From Trebonia sp963843745 (lineage in GTDB: Bacteria; Actinomycetota; Actinomycetes; Streptosporangiales; Streptosporangiaceae), in contig CAWJLP010000007.1 of NCBI GenBank assembly GCA_963843745.1, positions 434,001 to 498,000 on the forward strand: DNA of 64,000 nt. Direction: 5' to 3'. Under the pieces are notes generated by a model that was given only the letters and a program-made list of their open reading frames with translations, was not told the DNA's origin and made no database searches. A program made the position numbers and the translations under genes. Shown here piece after piece: positions 25,799-34,345 of this stretch (positions within the stretch are counted from its first letter, which is position 1; the number at the start of each line of letters is the position of its first letter).

Positions 25799-27223
25799 TC
25801 AGCGCCAGCGGCTGCCGGTTCCAGGTGCGCCGTCGCCGCCGTAGGCCTGCGCCGTCGCGCGGACGATCGCCAGCCCCAGCCCGGCGCCGCCGCCTTCGTC
25901 GCCGTCCCGGCTGCGCGCGTCGTCGAGCCGTGCGAACCGGTCGAACGCCCGCTCCAGGTCGGCGTCCGGGATGCCAGGCCCGTCGTCGGCCACGGCGAGC
26001 ACGACCAGCGCGTCCTCGCGGCCCAGCGTGATCGTGACCTGTGACTTGGCATAGCGCACGGCGTTGTCGATGAGATTGACTAGCAGCCGGTCAATGGCGT
26101 TCCGGTCGCCGCTCACCAGGTACGGCGTCACAGCGTCCGTGACGTCCGGGCCGCTCGAGGCCTCTGGCCGCGCCTCGCCACGCCCCGCGATCACGACCGG
26201 CACCCGGGCGCCCGTGTAGCGCGCGACGACGGACTCGCTCAGCTCCGCCAGGTCAACCGTCCGGGCGCTCATGGTGGGCTGGCCGACGGCGCCGGCTCGC
26301 TCGTCGAGGCGGGCGAGCAGCAGCAGGTCCTCGGCCAGCCGGGCGAGCCGCAGCACGTCGGCGTGCACGTCGCGCGCCGTCGACCCCCACTCCTGCCCCT
26401 CGGGATGGTCGAGTGCCACCTCGAGCTGGGCCCTGATCGACGCGATCGGGCTGCGCAGCTCGTGCGCGGTGTCGGAGACCAGGGCGCGCTGCCGCTGCTG
26501 CGCGGCGGCCAGCCGGTCCAGCATGTCGTTGAGGGTCAGCGCCAGCGACCGCACCTCGTCCTTGGCCTCGGGCACGGGCAGTTCGGCCGGTACCGCAGTC
26601 CCTGTCACTCGCGCGGCGCCCCGCCGCAGCAGGTCGATCGGCCGCAGCGTCGACCCGACCGCCAGCCAGATCGCCCCGGTGAACAGCACGAACACGAGCG
26701 GCGTCCCGAACACCAGCGCCTTCGCCACCACGGACAGGCTGCCGCTGACCGAGCTGTAGGGCACCGCGGCGATGACCAGGGAGCCGTCAGCGGCGCGCAC
26801 CGCCGTCACCCGTATCAGCGACGGCATCCCGTACGCCGGCCCGTTGAGCAGCGTCGCCTCGCCGTTGCGCGCCATCGCCGCCGCCTGCGGCGGCCTGAGC
26901 AGCGGCACCAGGCGGTCGGAGTCCGGGGAGACGTCGGTGATCTGGCCGGCGGGGTCGAGCACCTGGATGGTGACGCCGGGCGCGACCGGCACCGGCGTCG
27001 GCAGCCGGTTGGCGTCGATCAGCGCCACGACGCCTGCCGCGCCCTGCCGGGCCGTGTCGTCCACCGAACGGGTCAGCGAGACCCGCAGCACGTTGAATAG
27101 CAGCAGGTCGACAGCCGCGAAGGCGACGGCGAGCCCGAGCGCCGCGGTCATCGTGACCCGCGCCCGCAGCCCGCGCCGCCGCCACCACCGGAGCGGACGC
27201 CTGGCCACTTGCCAGCCGGGCAC
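25799..27223 (-). CDS. Sensor histidine kinase with frameshifted C-terminus
   Basis: 474 residues: TM1, extracytoplasmic sensor (about 50-170), TM2, HAMP (VGSTLRPIDLLRRGAARV), HisKA (SDTAHELRSPIASIRAQL) and HATPase (NLIDNAVRYA, VADDGPGIPDADLE, GAGLGLAIV). After AQAYGG the frame runs into an odd tail and stops. One base later the other frame reads TAHLEPAAAGADP...VVQLPTT, the normal last strands of an HATPase domain, ending at 25744. An extra G near 25831-25843 explains this. It may be a sequencing error or a real mutation. GTG 27223 is five bases past the response regulator stop. Confidence 0.85.
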   Translation of the reverse strand: MPGWQVARRPLRWWRRRGLRARVTMTAALGLAVAFAAVDLLLFNVLRVSLTRSVDDTARQGAAGVVALIDANRLPTPVPVAPGVTIQVLDPAGQITDVSPDSDRLVPLLRPPQAAAMARNGEATLLNGPAYGMPSLIRVTAVRAADGSLVIAAVPYSSVSGSLSVVAKALVFGTPLVFVLFTGAIWLAVGSTLRPIDLLRRGAARVTGTAVPAELPVPEAKDEVRSLALTLNDMLDRLAAAQQRQRALVSDTAHELRSPIASIRAQLEVALDHPEGQEWGSTARDVHADVLRLARLAEDLLLLARLDERAGAVGQPTMSARTVDLAELSESVVARYTGARVPVVIAGRGEARPEASSGPDVTDAVTPYLVSGDRNAIDRLLVNLIDNAVRYAKSQVTITLGREDALVVLAVADDGPGIPDADLERAFDRFARLDDARSRDGDEGGGAGLGLAIVRATAQAYGGDGAPGTGSRWR

Positions 27224-27228
27224 CGGAC

Positions 27229-27909
27229 TCAGCCGCCGTCCGCGTCGAGCAGGTACCCGGCACCGCGGACCGTGCGCACCGCCTGCCTGCCGAACGGCAC
27301 GTCGATCTTCCGCCGCAGGTAGCCGACGTACACCTCGACGATGTTCAGGTCCGCGATCACGTCGGGGTCGTCCCACACGTGCGCGAGCAGCTCCGCCTTC
27401 GGCACGACCTGGCCGGCGCGCCGCAGCAGGTACTCGAGCAGCGCGAACTCCCGCGCGGTCAGCTCAACGGCCGCCGGGCCCCGGCGGACGACCCGCGCGG
27501 CGGGGTCGAGCGACAGGTCGCCCGCGCGCAGCACCGCCGGCCGGGGCGCCGCGCCGCGGCGCAACAGCGCGCGCAGCCGCGCGGCGAGCACCACATAGGA
27601 GAAAGGCTTGGTCAGGTAGTCGTCCGCGCCGAGATCGAGCCCGTCGGCCTGGTCGTACTCGCCGTCCTTGGCGGACAGGATGAGCACCGGCACCCAGTTC
27701 TCCTCGGCCCGCAGCTGCGCGCAGACCTTGTAGCCGGACAGGCCCGGCAGCATGATGTCGAGCACCACGCCGTCGTAGCCGCCCTCGCGGGCCATGTGCA
27801 GGCCGGTGACGCCGTCGCAGGCGACATCCACGACGAACCCCGACGCCTCGAGGCCGCGCTTGACCGCGGCGGCCAGCCGCCGCTCGTCCTCAACGACAAG
27901 CACTCGCAC
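27229..27909 (-). CDS. OmpR-family response regulator
   Basis: 226 residues with receiver domain (Asp in YDGVVLDIMLPGLSG, Lys in YLTKPFS) and winged-helix domain (LTAREFALLEYLLRR, then VEVYVGYLRRKID). GTG 27909 (VRVLVVEDE) is chosen because a GGGGGA lies upstream at a good distance; TTG 27927 is possible. With the following kinase it forms a two-component system, resembling the MprA/TcrA-type pairs of actinobacteria. The LolA-like and ABC transporter genes diverge from it and could be targets. Confidence 0.93.
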   Translation of the reverse strand: MRVLVVEDERRLAAAVKRGLEASGFVVDVACDGVTGLHMAREGGYDGVVLDIMLPGLSGYKVCAQLRAEENWVPVLILSAKDGEYDQADGLDLGADDYLTKPFSYVVLAARLRALLRRGAAPRPAVLRAGDLSLDPAARVVRRGPAAVELTAREFALLEYLLRRAGQVVPKAELLAHVWDDPDVIADLNIVEVYVGYLRRKIDVPFGRQAVRTVRGAGYLLDADGG

Positions 27910-28039
27910 GGGTACAGTGTCCCCCAAAGCCGGTCATGCCCGTATCACGCTCTCAGCTCCCTCACAGCCGACCTGCGGCACAGTGGTCGTACGGGGCCGC
28001 TGGATCACGGGCGGCGGTAGCAGGAAACGGGTGAGGAGT

Positions 28040-29188
28040 ATGCGAGTCACACTGTCGAGGCGGGGCCGGTGGGCGGTGCCAGTCATCGCCGTCGCCGTGA
28101 CCGGTGGCGTTATCGCGGGCACGCAGATCCCGTCAGCGCAGGCGTCCCCTGTGCTGCCGGTCAGGACGCCAGGCCAGCTGCTCGCCGAGATCAACCAGGA
28201 CCAGAAGCTGCCGCCGCTGACCGGCACCGTGGTGGAGACGACCTCCCTCGGCCTGCCGCAGCTGCCGCAGGCCGCGAACCCGACGTCGCTGTCGTCGCTG
28301 CTGACCGGCTCGCACACGATCAAGGTCTACTACCTGAACGCGCAGCACTTCCGGCTGTCGGTGCAGCAGCCGATGAGCGAGACCGACGTCATCAGGTCCG
28401 CGAACACGCTGTGGCTCTGGGAGAGCACCAGCAACTCGGTCACCGAGTTCACCGCGCCCGCGTCGCAAAAGCACGCGCAAGGGAAACTTCCCGCCGGGCC
28501 GGTGCTCACCCCCCAGCAGGCCGCCAACGAGATACTCCAGGCCGTCGGCAAGACCACGCTGGTCAGCGTGCAGGACAACGTCTCGGTCGCGAACGAGCCC
28601 GCCTACCAGCTGGTGCTCAAGCCGAAAGACCACAGGTCGCTGATCGGCCGGGTGGTGATCGCGGTCGACGCCAGGTACGGCATGCCGCTGCGGGTCCAGG
28701 TCTTCGCGAAGGGCGACTCCGGCCCGGCCTTCCAGGTCGGTTACACCCAGCTGTCGATGAACACCGCGCCCGCCGCGGCGAACCTGAACTTCACCCCGCC
28801 GTCCGGTGCGCCGGTGGACAAGGTCAACATGGCCGACAAGGCTGGTTCAAACCCGCAAAAGCCGGACACGACAGGCTTCGCAACCTACGGGACAGACTGG
28901 CTCACCGTGGTTTCGCTGCCGCAGCAAGACCTTCTTTCATCACTCGGAACGGGCGCGGCCGGCTCTAACGCCCCCACTGCCCCGTCGGCGGGGCCAGGCG
29001 GGCTCGGCGGCGACAGCCAGAAGGTCATCGGCGCGCTGCTCGGCGCGGCCAAGCCGGTCTCCGGATCCTGGGGCCACGGCACGCTGCTGCAGACCGGCCT
29101 GGTCTCCGTGCTGATGACCGGCGGCGAGGTCTACATCGGCGCGGTCCAGCCGAGCGTGCTGTACGCCGCGGTCGGGCACACGTCCTGA
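28040..29188 (+). CDS. Exported LolA-like protein
   Basis: 382 residues. An N-terminal signal-like segment (WAVPVIAVAVTGGVIAGT) ends near an AQA-S cleavage site, so the protein is secreted or loosely anchored. The first half (about residues 45-250) has the beta-rich pattern of the LolA/RseB fold, including LWLWESTSNSVTEF. A low-complexity Ala/Gly/Pro linker follows and then a short beta-rich end. ATG 28040 is preceded by GAGGAG. It is directly coupled to an ABC transporter (ATGA-type junction), so it may present a lipid or peptide to it or sense its substrate. Confidence 0.7.
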   Translation: MRVTLSRRGRWAVPVIAVAVTGGVIAGTQIPSAQASPVLPVRTPGQLLAEINQDQKLPPLTGTVVETTSLGLPQLPQAANPTSLSSLLTGSHTIKVYYLNAQHFRLSVQQPMSETDVIRSANTLWLWESTSNSVTEFTAPASQKHAQGKLPAGPVLTPQQAANEILQAVGKTTLVSVQDNVSVANEPAYQLVLKPKDHRSLIGRVVIAVDARYGMPLRVQVFAKGDSGPAFQVGYTQLSMNTAPAAANLNFTPPSGAPVDKVNMADKAGSNPQKPDTTGFATYGTDWLTVVSLPQQDLLSSLGTGAAGSNAPTAPSAGPGGLGGDSQKVIGALLGAAKPVSGSWGHGTLLQTGLVSVLMTGGEVYIGAVQPSVLYAAVGHTS

Positions 29189-30126
29189 TGACTGCCGAGG
29201 CCCTGGCCATCTCCAGCGAGGGGCTGACCAAGCGGTTCCGGGGGCAGCTGGCCGTCGACCACATCGACCTGGCGGTGCCGCGGGGCGCGGTCTACGGCTT
29301 CCTCGGCCCGAACGGGTCGGGCAAGACCACCACGATCCGCATGCTGCTCGGCCTGGCCTACCCGACCAGCGGTACTGCCAGCCTGCTTGGCGTACCAATG
29401 CCGGACGGCACTGTCTCGGTGCTGTCCCGGGTGGGCTCGCTGGTGGAGGGGCCGGCCTTCTACCCGTACCTGTCCGGCTGGGACAACCTGGCCAGGTACG
29501 ACGCGGCTGACCGGTCCGCGTCGTCGAAGTCGGCGGCGGCGCGGATCGGTCAGGCCCTGGAGCGGGTCGGGCTGACCGCGGCGGCGAAGAAGCGGTACCG
29601 GAACTACTCGCTCGGCATGAAGCAGCGGCTGGCCATCGCGGCCGGCCTGCTGCGGCCGCGCGAGCTGATCATCCTGGACGAGCCGACCAACGGGCTCGAC
29701 CCGCAGGGCACCCGCGAGGTCCGCGCGCTCGTCAGGCAGATCGCCGCGGAAGGCGTCACCGTGTTCGTGTCCTCGCACCTGCTGGCCGAGGTCGAGCAGG
29801 TGTGCTCGCACGTAGGCGTGATGCGGGTCGGCAAGCTGGTGTTCCAGGGCTCGCTACCCGAGCTGCGCCACACGGGGGCGGCCCGCATCACGGTGCGCAC
29901 CGCGGACGTGGCGGCGGCGGCCAAGGTGTTCGGCAAGCTCGGCCTCGCCGACCAGGCACAAAGGGAAGACGCGATCACCGCCGAGCTCGGCGACGCGGAA
30001 CCCGAGGTCATCTGCGCCGAGCTGGTGCACGCCGGCGTCGGGGTCCGCGGCCTTTCCGTCGAGTCCCCGAGCCTGGAAGACCTCTTCGTCGGCCTCACCG
30101 GGGAGGGCTTCGATGTCGACCATTAG
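29188..30126 (+). CDS. ABC transporter ATP-binding protein
   Basis: 312 residues. Walker A is GPNGSGKTT, the signature is YSLGMKQRLAIA, and Walker B is LIILDEPTNGLDPQ; a C-terminal extension of about 90 residues is typical of DrrA/CcmA-like ABC-2 exporters. ATG overlaps the LolA-like stop as TGATG, and the permease starts 14 bases before its end. Substrate unknown. Confidence 0.93.
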   Translation: MTAEALAISSEGLTKRFRGQLAVDHIDLAVPRGAVYGFLGPNGSGKTTTIRMLLGLAYPTSGTASLLGVPMPDGTVSVLSRVGSLVEGPAFYPYLSGWDNLARYDAADRSASSKSAAARIGQALERVGLTAAAKKRYRNYSLGMKQRLAIAAGLLRPRELIILDEPTNGLDPQGTREVRALVRQIAAEGVTVFVSSHLLAEVEQVCSHVGVMRVGKLVFQGSLPELRHTGAARITVRTADVAAAAKVFGKLGLADQAQREDAITAELGDAEPEVICAELVHAGVGVRGLSVESPSLEDLFVGLTGEGFDVDH

Positions 30127-31018
30127 CCAGGCGGAAGTCCCGGCCGGAGCAACGGGCGACCGGGAGCCAGTCGCGTACGTTCGGGGAAATCTGAGATTTT
30201 TCCTTAACGAGCTGCGACTCGTCTTCTTCCGGCGGCGGAATCAGCTGCTGCTCCTCGTCGTGGTGCTGTTCCCGTTGCTGATCGGGATCGGGCTGAAGCT
30301 CGCGGCGCCGCACGGGGGCGGCGGCGGGGGCGGCCCGGCCAGCGGTGGCGCGGCCTTCTTCAACCAGATCGCGGGGAACGGCGTGTTCCTCACGTTCATC
30401 GCGCTCTCGCTGCTGCTGATCCTGGTGCTGCCGGTGGTGATCGCGGTGATCTCCGGCGACTCGGTGGCCGGCGAGGCCGGCTACGGGACGCTGCGCTACC
30501 TGCTCACCGTACCGGCTGGCCGGACCCGGCTGCTGGCCGTGAAGTACCTGGCGATCGTGGTGTGGGCGGTGACGGCCACGGTCATCGTCTCGGCGGTCGC
30601 CCTGGTCGTCGGGGTGATCCTGTTCCCCGTTGGACCGGTGACGCTGCTGTCGGGGACGACCGTGTCGCTGGGCGCCGGGCTGGTGCGGGTGCTGCTCGTG
30701 ACGCTGTACGTCTGCGCCGCGATGGCCGCGCTCGGCGCGATCGGGCTGGCGGTGTCGACGTTCACCGAGCACGCGATCGGGGCGATCGCGGCCGTCATGA
30801 TCCTGGTCGTGGCCAGCGAGGTGGTCGACCAGATCCCGCAGTTCGCGCCCGTCGCGCCCTACCTGCCGACGCACTGGTGGAACAGCTTCGACTCGCTGCT
30901 GCGCACGCCGGTCGACACCACGACGCTGTGGCACGGGCTGCTGTCGTTCGGGGTGTACGCGGCGGTGTTCTGCGCGATCGCGTGGGCCAGGTTCACGTCC
31001 GGGGACGTAACGAGCTAG
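30113..31018 (+). CDS. ABC-2 type transporter permease
   Basis: 301 residues with six hydrophobic segments. The first TM (about residues 42-62) is followed by a Gly-rich extracytoplasmic stretch. It overlaps the ATPase gene by 14 bases, so the two form one exporter with the LolA-like protein. Its TAG stop lies within CTAG that also ends the convergent acyl-CoA ligase. Confidence 0.88.
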   Translation: MSTISQAEVPAGATGDREPVAYVRGNLRFFLNELRLVFFRRRNQLLLLVVVLFPLLIGIGLKLAAPHGGGGGGGPASGGAAFFNQIAGNGVFLTFIALSLLLILVLPVVIAVISGDSVAGEAGYGTLRYLLTVPAGRTRLLAVKYLAIVVWAVTATVIVSAVALVVGVILFPVGPVTLLSGTTVSLGAGLVRVLLVTLYVCAAMAALGAIGLAVSTFTEHAIGAIAAVMILVVASEVVDQIPQFAPVAPYLPTHWWNSFDSLLRTPVDTTTLWHGLLSFGVYAAVFCAIAWARFTSGDVTS

Positions 31019-32706
31019 CTGAAGTCCTCTTCCCAGAACTCGGTGACGCCGCGCTCGCCACGGGACTCACTTTCCTGCCCGCGCAGTTCGACGCGCCGGA
31101 TCTTGCCCGAGATCGTCTTGGGCAGGTCGGCGAACTCGATCCTGCGGATGCGCTTGTAGGGCGCCACCCGCTCGCGGCAGAACGCCATGATGTCCCGCGC
31201 CAGCTCAGGTCCCGGCACGGCGCCGGCGGCGAGCAGCACGTAGGCCTTGGGCACCGCGAGCCTGACGGGGTCGGGGGAAGGGACGACCGCGGCCTCGGCG
31301 ACCGCCTCGTGCTCGATCAGCACGCTTTCCAGCTCGAACGGCGAGATCCGGTAGTCCGACGCCTTGAACACGTCGTCCGTGCGCCCGACGTACGTGATGT
31401 AGCCGTCGTCGTCGGAGGTCGCGACGTCGCCGGTGTGGTAGTAGCCGCCGCGCATGGCGTCGGCGTCGCGCTCGGCGTCGCCGAGGTAGCCGGTCATCAG
31501 CCCGAGCGGCCGTTCGCTGAGGTCCAGGCAGATCTCCCCGTCCCTGCCGGGCTCCCCGGTCACCGGGTCGACGAGCGTGACCGGATAGCCGGGCAGCGGC
31601 CGGCCCATGGAGCCTGGCTTCACCGGCTGGCCCGGGGTGTTGCCGATCTGCGCGGTCGTCTCCGTCTGCCCGAAGCCGTCCCGCACGGTGATCCCCCAGG
31701 CCTTGCGGACCTGCTCGATCACCTCAGGGTTCAGCGGCTCGCCGGCCGCCACGCATTCACGTAGCACGCTGATGTCCGCGGCGCCGAGGTCGGCCTGGAT
31801 GAGCATCCGCCAGACCGTCGGCGGCGCGCAGAACGAGGTCACCCCGCAGTCGCCGAGCGCTGTCAGCAGGCCGGCGGCGCTGAACCTGGACTGGTTGAGG
31901 ATGAGGATCGTGGCCTGCGCGTTCCACGGGGCGAACAGGTTGGACCAGGCGTGCTTGGCCCAGCCGGGAGAGGAGATGTTCAGGTGCACGTCGCCGGGCT
32001 CGATGCCGATCCAGTACATCGTGGACAGGTGGCCCGCCGGGTAGCTGACGTGGGTGTGCCCGACGAGCTTGGGCTGCGACGTGGTCCCCGAGGTGAAGTA
32101 GAGCAGCAGCGGGTCGGCCGCCTTCGTGACCCCGTCGGGCGCGAAGTCCGCCGCCGCCTCGCGTGCGCCCGCGTAGGAGTGCCAGCCAGGTGCGTCCCCG
32201 CCGACGATGACCCGGGTCCAGCCGCCGGGGACAGCCGCGAACTTCGGCACCTGCGCGGCCTCGGCCACGACGTGCCTGACGTCGCCCCTGGAGACCCGGT
32301 CGGCCAGGTCGGCGGGCTGCAGCAGCGTCGAGGCCGGGATGATCACCGCGCCGAGCTTGATCGCCGCGAGCATGACCTCCCACAGCGGCACCACGTTGCC
32401 GAGCATGAGCAGCACCCGGTCGCCGCGGCGGACGCCGAGGCCGTGCAGCCAGTTCGCCACCTGATTGGAGCGGGCCGCCATCGCCGCGTAGCTCACCGCC
32501 TCGTCGGAGCCGTCGTCGCCGACGACGCGCAGCGCGGTCCGGTCGCCGTGCTCGGCGGCGATCACGTCGAACCAGTCGAGCGCCCAGTTGAACTCCTCCA
32601 GGCTGGGCCAGTCGAAGGCTTCGCGGGCGGCGGCGTAGTCCTCGCGGTGATTCAGCAGAAGATCGCGCGCGGCGCGGAAGGCGGCGGTAGCAGCGGCATT
32701 GCTCAC
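31015..32706 (-). CDS. AMP-forming acyl-CoA ligase
   Basis: 563-residue ANL-superfamily enzyme that adenylates a carboxylic acid and transfers it to CoA. The P-loop is LYFTSGTTSQPKLVGH, the central motif is GFGQTETT, the hinge Asp lies in YVGRTDDVFKASDYRISP, and the C-terminal catalytic Lys is in KTISGKIRR. The closest familiar types are acetyl/medium-chain acyl-CoA synthetases. Start GTG 32706. It is transcribed alone, opposite to its neighbours. Confidence 0.9.
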   Translation of the reverse strand: MSNAAATAAFRAARDLLLNHREDYAAAREAFDWPSLEEFNWALDWFDVIAAEHGDRTALRVVGDDGSDEAVSYAAMAARSNQVANWLHGLGVRRGDRVLLMLGNVVPLWEVMLAAIKLGAVIIPASTLLQPADLADRVSRGDVRHVVAEAAQVPKFAAVPGGWTRVIVGGDAPGWHSYAGAREAAADFAPDGVTKAADPLLLYFTSGTTSQPKLVGHTHVSYPAGHLSTMYWIGIEPGDVHLNISSPGWAKHAWSNLFAPWNAQATILILNQSRFSAAGLLTALGDCGVTSFCAPPTVWRMLIQADLGAADISVLRECVAAGEPLNPEVIEQVRKAWGITVRDGFGQTETTAQIGNTPGQPVKPGSMGRPLPGYPVTLVDPVTGEPGRDGEICLDLSERPLGLMTGYLGDAERDADAMRGGYYHTGDVATSDDDGYITYVGRTDDVFKASDYRISPFELESVLIEHEAVAEAAVVPSPDPVRLAVPKAYVLLAAGAVPGPELARDIMAFCRERVAPYKRIRRIEFADLPKTISGKIRRVELRGQESESRGERGVTEFWEEDFS

Positions 32707-32792
32707 CGGTCGATTATCACCCAGGAAAAGGACATAGTCTGCTGAGAAGCTATCTCAACGATGCCCACAACTAGGGATGCCAGACTGCGATT

Positions 32793-33269
32793 ATGGAGAG
32801 CTGGGACGACCGTAACGGACTACCGCGCGGCCACGGGGCGGCGCGGCATGTCTCGCGGGCCATCGCGGAGCGGGAGCGCGGCCGGCGCAGGCTGAACACC
32901 GCGACCGTCACCGTCGGCGTCGCCAGCCTGCTCGCGGCGGGCGCGGTGGCCGCCGTGCTGCCCGGTTCGACGAGCAAGGCATCGACGCACTCGAGCGGCT
33001 CCACCTCCAGCACGGGCACCAGCACGGGCACCGGGTCGGCGAGCTCCGGCTCAGGCTCGACCTCATCGAGCGGCGCCAACTCGTCGAACTCGTCCAGCGG
33101 CGCCAGCTCATCAAGCGGCTCGAACTCGTCGAACTCGTCTGGCTCGAACTCGTCGAACTCGTCGAACTCGTCGAACTCGTCGAACGGCTCAAGCAACCTG
33201 CAGGCGCCGGTCAACCAGCCGGTGCAGTCAAACGGCGGCGGCCAGGCTACCTCCGGCGGTTCGTACTAG
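32793..33269 (+). CDS. Membrane-anchored Ser/Asn-rich protein beside apbE
   Basis: 158 residues: an Arg-rich cytoplasmic N-terminus, one TM (about residues 38-58, VTVGVASLLAAGAVAAVLPG), then about 90 residues of Ser/Asn/Gly/Thr with SSN repeats from a TCGAACTCG tandem repeat, ending in Gln/Gly/Ser. No domain is recognisable. Its stop is five bases before apbE. In related clusters this position holds an FMN-binding carrier, but the usual flavinylation motif (S/T-G-A-T) is not seen here. It could be a degenerate or atypical carrier, or only a spacer protein. Confidence 0.65.
   Translation: MESWDDRNGLPRGHGAARHVSRAIAERERGRRRLNTATVTVGVASLLAAGAVAAVLPGSTSKASTHSSGSTSSTGTSTGTGSASSGSGSTSSSGANSSNSSSGASSSSGSNSSNSSGSNSSNSSNSSNSSNGSSNLQAPVNQPVQSNGGGQATSGGSY
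33060..33190. repeat. 9-bp tandem repeats encoding Ser-Asn runs
   Basis: Many copies of TCGAACTCG and close variants encode the SSN repeats of the anchored protein. The number of copies is likely to vary between strains. Confidence 0.7.
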
Positions 33270-33273
33270 TGAC

Positions 33274-34266
33274 GTGGCTATGACTCAGGCCCCCCTCGGC
33301 ACGGGTCCGCGGGAAGAACCGACGGCGTTCGCTGCGTGGCGCGCGCTCGGCATGCTGATCCAGCTCGTGGTCACCGACCCGGGACAGCTGGACGCCGCCA
33401 GGGACCTGCTCGCCGAGGACCTCACCGAGCTCGACCTGACGTGCAGCAGGTTCCGTGACGACTCCGAGCTCGTCGCCCTCGGGGACGCGGCGCGCGAGGC
33501 GACGGCCCCGCTCACCGTGACGGTCAGCCCGCTGCTCGCGCAGGCCATCGCGGTCGCGCTCAGCGCGGCCAGCCTGACCGACGGCGACGTGGACCCGACG
33601 GTGGGCGGGGTGCTGTGCGCGCTCGGCTACGACCGTGACTTCGGCCAGGTCCCCGCGACCGGCCCGGCGCTGCCCGGCGGCGTCGGGTACCGGGTGATCC
33701 CCGGCTGGCGCTCGATCAAGCTCGATCCGCTAACCCGGCGGCTGACCGTGCCGCCAGGCGTCCAGCTTGACCTCGGCGCGACGGTGAAGGGCTGGGCGGC
33801 TGACCAGTCCGCGGCGCGGATCGCGGAAAAGCTCGGCGGCGGGGTGCTGGTCAGCCTTGGCGGGGACACTGCCGTGGCCGGCGAGCCGCCCGACGGCGGC
33901 TGGCGGATCCGCGTGCAGGACGTGACCGGCATGCCGGACCAGCCGCCGCCGGGGCCGAGCACGGTGGTGGCGATCAGGGACGGCGGGCTGGCCACCTCGT
34001 CAACGACGGCGCGCCGCTGGCAGCGCGGCGGCGACGTGCTGCACCACATCCTGGACCCGCGCACGGGCCTGCCCGCGGCGCCCGTCTGGCGCACGGTCTC
34101 GGTGGCCGCGGCCAGCTGCGCCGACGCGAACACGGCCGCGACCGCGGCGGTCATCAGGGGCCGTCAAGCACCGGCCTGGCTGGCCAGCCTCAACCTGCCC
34201 GCTCGGCTCGTCGAGCCGGACGGCACCGTGCTTACCGTCGCGGGCTGGCCGGCCGACCAGGAGTGA
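33274..34266 (+). CDS. apbE: FAD:protein FMN transferase (ApbE family)
   Basis: 330 residues. It transfers FMN from FAD to a Thr or Ser of a target protein, normally outside the membrane. Recognisable motifs are DGDVDPTVGGVLCALGYDRD, LDLGATVKGWAADQ, VSLGGD and the C-terminal HHILDPRTGLPAAPV plus CADANTAATAA (metal-site residues). No signal peptide is evident, which occurs in several actinobacterial members. GTG 33274; ATG 33280 is an alternative. Its last codons lie in a 58-bp tandem duplication. Confidence 0.92.
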   Translation: MAMTQAPLGTGPREEPTAFAAWRALGMLIQLVVTDPGQLDAARDLLAEDLTELDLTCSRFRDDSELVALGDAAREATAPLTVTVSPLLAQAIAVALSAASLTDGDVDPTVGGVLCALGYDRDFGQVPATGPALPGGVGYRVIPGWRSIKLDPLTRRLTVPPGVQLDLGATVKGWAADQSAARIAEKLGGGVLVSLGGDTAVAGEPPDGGWRIRVQDVTGMPDQPPPGPSTVVAIRDGGLATSSTTARRWQRGGDVLHHILDPRTGLPAAPVWRTVSVAAASCADANTAATAAVIRGRQAPAWLASLNLPARLVEPDGTVLTVAGWPADQE

Positions 34267-34345
34267 CTACTCCCGGTCGTCGAGGAGGCTTACCGTCGCG
34301 GGCTGGCCGGCCGAGCAGGAGTGACTACTCCCGGTCGTCGAGGAG
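34230..34345. repeat. 58-bp tandem duplication over the apbE / glycosidase 3' ends
   Basis: Two adjacent 58-bp copies (34230-34287 and 34288-34345) differ at only one base in GACCAG/GAGCAG. Each copy contains the end of apbE with its TGA and the end of the convergent glycosidase with its TAG. The glycosidase uses the right copy and apbE the left one. Confidence 0.9.

Noticed and set aside
32771..33214. Minus-strand frame encoding DEF/DEL repeats opposite the Ser-rich protein
   Set aside because: The repeats follow from reading the TCGAACTCG DNA repeat backwards. The plus frame has a start, TM segment and operon position.
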